Shown here piece by piece: positions 5,506 through 6,021 of a DNA stretch of 6,021 nt. This DNA comes from Bacillota bacterium (GTDB lineage: Bacteria > Bacillota > Clostridia > Saccharofermentanales > UBA5734), in the NCBI GenBank assembly GCA_023438965.1, contig JAEXPB010000146.1:1-6021 (forward strand), written 5' to 3'. A program made the translations under genes and the position numbers. Within the stretch, counting starts at the first letter, position 1. The number at the start of each line of letters is the position of its first letter. The notes beneath the pieces were generated by a model. It was not told the DNA's origin and searched no databases. It saw nothing but the letters and a program-made list of their open reading frames with translations.

Positions 5506-6021
5506 TTAGAATTTCTTGGTCCGGACGATGGAAATGATCAGGCCGGCCAGGATGATGCCGGCGATAAACAGACCCAGGCGGAGGATGAAAAGGTTCAGCT
5601 TGTAGATGTCCGGCGCCGCGGCGGCATTGAAGCTGGACCCGATGATCATGCCGCCGATGATGATGCTGACGGCCAGCAGGATGATGCTGAAGGACAGCCG
5701 GTTGCTGATGCGGTCCAGGTGTTTCATGATCTTGTCGAGGTCTTTCAGGTCAAAGCGGAAATTGTAATCGTCGTCCTGCAGCTTGTGCAGCATTTCCAGC
5801 ATCACAGTCGGCGCCTGCTGCAGCAGGGCCTTGTAGTCGGTCAGGTTGCGCTGCAGTTCGCGGCCGATCTCCTCTATCGAGAAGGTCCGGCGCAGCAGGT
5901 GGCGCGCCATCGGGCGCATGATCACCAACAGGTTCAGGTCGGGGTCCAGCTTCTCGGTGATTCCCTGCAGGGTAATCAGAACCTTGGCGATCAGCGTCAG
6001 CTCGCCCGGGATCGGGATATG
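5506..6021 (-). CDS. ABC1/UbiB/AarF-family kinase-like protein, 3' part only
   Basis: This is the C-terminal 171 residues of an ABC1 (UbiB/AarF) protein-kinase-like protein; its start and kinase core lie beyond the right window edge. The visible part begins HIPIPGELTLIAKVLITLQG and continues ITEKLDPDLNLLVIMRPMARHLL, matching the family's conserved 'IPxELTLLxKALxTLEGVxxxLDPxxN' segment. Charged helices follow (RELQRNLTDYKALLQQ, LQDDDYNFRFDLKDLDKIMKHLDRISNRL), then two membrane helices (SFSIILLAVSIIIGGMIIG and LFILRLGLFIAGIILAGLIISI) and a basic end RTKKF. Relatives are atypical ATP-binding kinases or ATPases linked to quinone or lipid metabolism; which process it serves in this organism cannot be told. 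A TTG at 5926-5928 is internal, not a start. It ends 38 bases upstream of the gntR operator on the same strand. No convincing terminator is seen apart from the palindrome. Confidence 0.88.
   Translation of the reverse strand, partial: HIPIPGELTLIAKVLITLQGITEKLDPDLNLLVIMRPMARHLLRRTFSIEEIGRELQRNLTDYKALLQQAPTVMLEMLHKLQDDDYNFRFDLKDLDKIMKHLDRISNRLSFSIILLAVSIIIGGMIIGSSFNAAAAPDIYKLNLFILRLGLFIAGIILAGLIISIVRTKKF

Overview
The window looks like chromosomal DNA of a fairly GC-rich Bacillota (Firmicutes) bacterium. The grounds are a YerB-type DUF3048 protein, a short YtrA-type GntR regulator paired with a DUF1648/DUF5808 membrane protein, strong AGGAGG-type ribosome binding sites and good TATAAT promoters in otherwise GC-rich DNA. 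I cannot place it below phylum. There are seven protein genes, two of them cut by the window ends. I see no tRNA, rRNA, CRISPR array or insertion sequence.

Left part (1-2649). The 3' end of a DUF3048 (YerB-like) gene on the + strand runs convergently into smpB on the - strand. Upstream of smpB lies a 280-bp AT-rich gap holding a same-strand cluster of DnaA-box-like 9-mers, which overlap the predicted smpB promoter. Next comes tsaD (tRNA t6A37 synthesis) on the - strand. Its substrate loop reads SGA where the family has SGG.

Middle (2476-3748). A divergent promoter region, with a GC-only inverted repeat, separates tsaD from a membrane-anchored alpha/beta-hydrolase-fold protein on the + strand. 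That protein appears to have lost both the catalytic serine and the catalytic histidine, so it is probably a pseudoenzyme. A hairpin with a short T run lies between it and the next, convergent gene.

Right part (3749-6021). A two-gene unit on the - strand reads gntR then a DUF1648/DUF5808 polytopic membrane protein, joined by a 47-nt gap with a perfect 8-bp hairpin next to the second ribosome binding site. The gntR promoter (TTGCCG-17-TATAAT) is embedded in a 45-bp near-perfect palindrome, the obvious candidate autoregulatory operator. The window closes with the 3' end of an ABC1/UbiB/AarF-type kinase-like gene on the - strand, including its two C-terminal membrane helices.

The genes do not form one pathway. 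smpB and tsaD are core translation-quality genes. The GntR/DUF1648 pair is a self-contained regulated membrane module. Items most worth following up are the DnaA-box cluster, the dead hydrolase and the long operator.
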